Source: Begonia masoniana (taxonomy: Eukaryota; Streptophyta; Magnoliopsida; Cucurbitales; Begoniaceae). From it: a DNA stretch of 64,000 bases. Positions 61,775 through 64,000 of this stretch are shown here, piece by piece. The position numbers and the translations under genes were made by a program. Position 1 is the stretch's first letter. Every line of letters begins with the position of its first letter. The DNA lies in assembly GCA_022432975.1 (NCBI GenBank), contig CM039511.1, forward strand, positions 47,936,902-48,000,901. The letters run 5' to 3'. The notes under the pieces were generated by a model. That model had not been told where the DNA came from. It was given only the letters and a program-made list of their open reading frames with translations, and ran no database searches.

Positions 61775-63871
61775 TTCCCTCCCTCTTCGAAAAGATTTGT
61801 CCTCGAATCTGCATCAAACAAAGATAAGTCACTAACATTAAAAGTAGCGCTTACATTACCATATTCGCTCGGTAAGTCAATCTTATAAGCATTGTCATTG
61901 ATGCGTTCCAACACTTGGAAGGGACCGTCTCCTCGCGGTTGTAATTTATTCTTTCTCCGCTCCGCAAATCTCTCCTTTCGTAGATGCACCCAAACCCAAT
62001 CTCCGGGTTAAAAAATGATTTCTTTTCTACTCTTGTTGGCTTGTCGCGCATAGTGCTCGTTCCTTTGTATAATGTTTTCTCGAACCTTCGAGTGTAATTC
62101 TCTTACGAATTCAGCCTTTCTTTTTCCATTTAAATCAACCAATTCATTAGAAGGTAACGGTAATAAATCAAGCGGTGTAAGAGGTTAAAATCATACACAA
62201 TTTCAAATGGTGAGTAAGAAGTAGTAGAATGAACAACTCTATTGTAAGCGAACTCAACATGTGGCAAGCAATTTTCCCATTGTTTTAAATTCTTAGAAAT
62301 TATTGCTCTCAACAAAGTAGATAAAGTTCGATTCACTACCTCGGTTTGTCCATCCGTTTGTGGGTGTGCCACGGTGGAAAACAACAATTTTGTACCTAGC
62401 TTATTCCATAAGGTTCTCCAAAAGTGACTTAGAAACTTCACATCCCTATCACTAACAATTGTTCTAGGTAATCCATGTAAACGCACAATTTCTTTAAAAA
62501 AATAAATCCGCTATATGTGTAGCATCATTAGTTTTAGAACATGCTATAAAATGTGCCATTTACTAAATCGATCCACAACCACAAAAATACTATCCTTACC
62601 TCCTTGTGTTCTTGGTAAACCTAACACAAAGTCCATGGAAATATCCGTCCAAGGGTGCTCGGGCACGGGTAAAGGACTATACAATCCATATGGTTTGATC
62701 TTTGACTTTGCCTTCCTACATTCAATGCATCTTTCACAAATAGTTATAACATCATGCTTCATTTTTGGCCAAAAGAAATGTTCTATCAAGACATTCAAAG
62801 TTTTGTCAATTCCAAAGTGTCCCATTAATCCTCCACCATGTGTTTCTCTAACAAGCAATTCACGTAATGAGCATTTAAGTATACAAAGTTTATCCTTTCG
62901 AAATAAATACCCATCATGTCTATAATAATCAGCACATGCAATTTTCTCACAATCTCTCCATATATGACAAAAATCTATATCTGATTCATACAAATCCTTA
63001 ATAAATTCAAATCCTAACAATTTAGATTGTAGAGAAGTGATTAAAACGTACCTCCTTGACAACGCATCAGCGACTACGTTGTCTTTACCTTTTTTGTAAT
63101 GGATGACATATGGAAAGGTCTCGATGAATTCCATCCACTTGGCGTGCCTCTTGTGCAATTTACCTTGTGACTTTAGGTGCTTCAAACTCTCGTGATCGGA
63201 ATGAATAATAAACTCCTTGGGCCACAAGTAGTGTTTCCATGTTTGTAACGTCCTTACCAAAGCATAGAGTTCCTTGTCATATGTTGGATAATTTAATGCC
63301 GCTCCACTAAGCTTTTCACTGAAGTAAGCAATCGGCTTCATTTCCTGCATCAAAACACCTCCAATTCCCTTTCCCGACGCGTCACATTCGATTTCAAATG
63401 TTTTATCAAAATTTGGTAAAACTAGAAGGGGAGCATTAGTTAGTTTCTCTTTTAACAAATTAAACGCTTTGTCATGTACTTCGGTCCAGTTAAATGCAAT
63501 ATTCTTTTTAACTAACTCATTCATAGGTGCTGCAATAGTGCTAAAGTCTCTTACAAATCTCCTATAAAAGCTAGCCAAGCCATGAAAGCTACGTACCTCA
63601 TTTGCATTCTTTGGTGTGGGCCATCCTTGATTGCTCTTATCTTTTTTCTCATCTACGGATACCCCCTTTGAGCTAACTACAAAACCAAGGAAAACTACCG
63701 ATTCCATGCAAAAGGTACACTTTTTAAGATTAGCATACAATAGATTCGATTTTTAACACACTAAATACAGATCTGCAAATGCGGAACATGTGGTCAAGTG
63801 ACGTACGATACACCCAAAATATCATAAAGTAGACTACAACAAAATTTTCCATAAATGCCTAAAAACATGTT
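61414..63871 (-). pseudogene. Family C pol, minus strand: RT end, RNase H, integrase
   Basis: The most complete family C Pol here. From 63740 to 62544 one frame of 398 residues covers the RT region after the YxDD motif ([20 protein letters not shown]), RNase H ([33 protein letters not shown]), the integrase zinc region ([26 protein letters not shown]) and the first catalytic D ([10 protein letters not shown]). Frame breaks occur near 62560. The frame 62486-62130 holds [14 protein letters not shown] and [19 protein letters not shown]. After a break near 62010, 61989-61414 gives the C-terminal region ([34 protein letters not shown]) ending inside the LTR. RT upstream of about 63780 becomes error-rich and ends at the N gap. 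Confidence 0.88.
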
Positions 63872-63971
63872 NNNNNNNNNNNNNNNNNNNNNNNNNNNNN
63901 NNNNNNNNNNNNNNNNNNNNNNNNNNNNNNNNNNNNNNNNNNNNNNNNNNNNNNNNNNNNNNNNNNNNNNN
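63872..63971. other. Assembly gap of 100 N
   Basis: Exactly 100 N, a common placeholder for a gap of unknown size. The ~100 bases before it contain extra single-base errors relative to the parallel family C sequence at 8790-8890. The 29 bases after it (63972-64000) are too short to identify. Confidence 0.98.
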
Positions 63972-64000
63972 CTATTCAATTCGTCTCTATTTAGAGCCGT

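Overview
This window looks like plant centromeric or pericentromeric DNA, most likely from a eudicot; I cannot name the species. The evidence is a 208-bp satellite in long head-to-tail arrays, broken up by Ty3/gypsy LTR retrotransposons. These have plant initiator-tRNA-Met primer sites, TGATG...CATCA-type LTR ends and Pol motifs of the chromovirus kind, closest in my judgement to the CRM (centromeric retrotransposon) clade. I found no host protein gene, rRNA gene or tRNA gene. Family labels A, B and C are mine and apply only here.

Layout. 1-1053: minus-strand, internally deleted family B remnant. 1054-4263: a plus-strand chimeric element made of a 5'-truncated family B LTR, a TRIM-like mini-element joined at the primer-binding site, and integrase broken by a solo LTR with a GGGGG target duplication, ending in a family B LTR. 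4264-4410: exactly 147 bp of satellite in reverse orientation. 4411-6372: 5' LTR, leader and truncated gag of another family B element. 6373-7468: unidentified LTR-like DNA. 7469-9204: minus-strand family C reverse transcriptase to integrase. 9205-24088: satellite, about 72 monomers. 24089-36877: family A in the tandem form LTR-internal-LTR-internal-LTR, inserted within one satellite monomer. 36878-54311: satellite, about 84 monomers, with higher-order repeats. 54312-56517: plus-strand family C RNase H to integrase plus LTR. 56518-57088: satellite. 57089-60353: family C leader, Gag-protease and LTR with no RT, RNase H or integrase. 60354-60898: leader fragment and an inverted-repeat LTR scar. 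60899-63871: minus-strand family C LTR and pol, ending in a 100-N gap (63872-63971).

How the parts relate. The satellite is the substrate and the elements are nested in it. Every Pol reading frame seen here is broken or deleted, so none of these copies looks autonomous. Both family A copies share the same in-frame loss of the RT catalytic core, so that deletion predates the tandem duplication. In all three families the Pol C-terminus is encoded inside the 3' LTR.

The observation I rate highest is that one ~147-bp block of the 208-bp monomer (positions about 25 to 173, numbering from GATGAGAACG) is found alone once (4264-4410) and missing twice (the 63-bp and 57-bp short monomers at 9366-9428 and 43226-43282). 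The same monomer positions therefore recur as breakpoints, and the block is the size of a nucleosome core. Single-base indels are dense in 18.7-22 kb, 36.88-37.2 kb and beside the N gap. Many frameshifts may therefore be consensus errors rather than biology.
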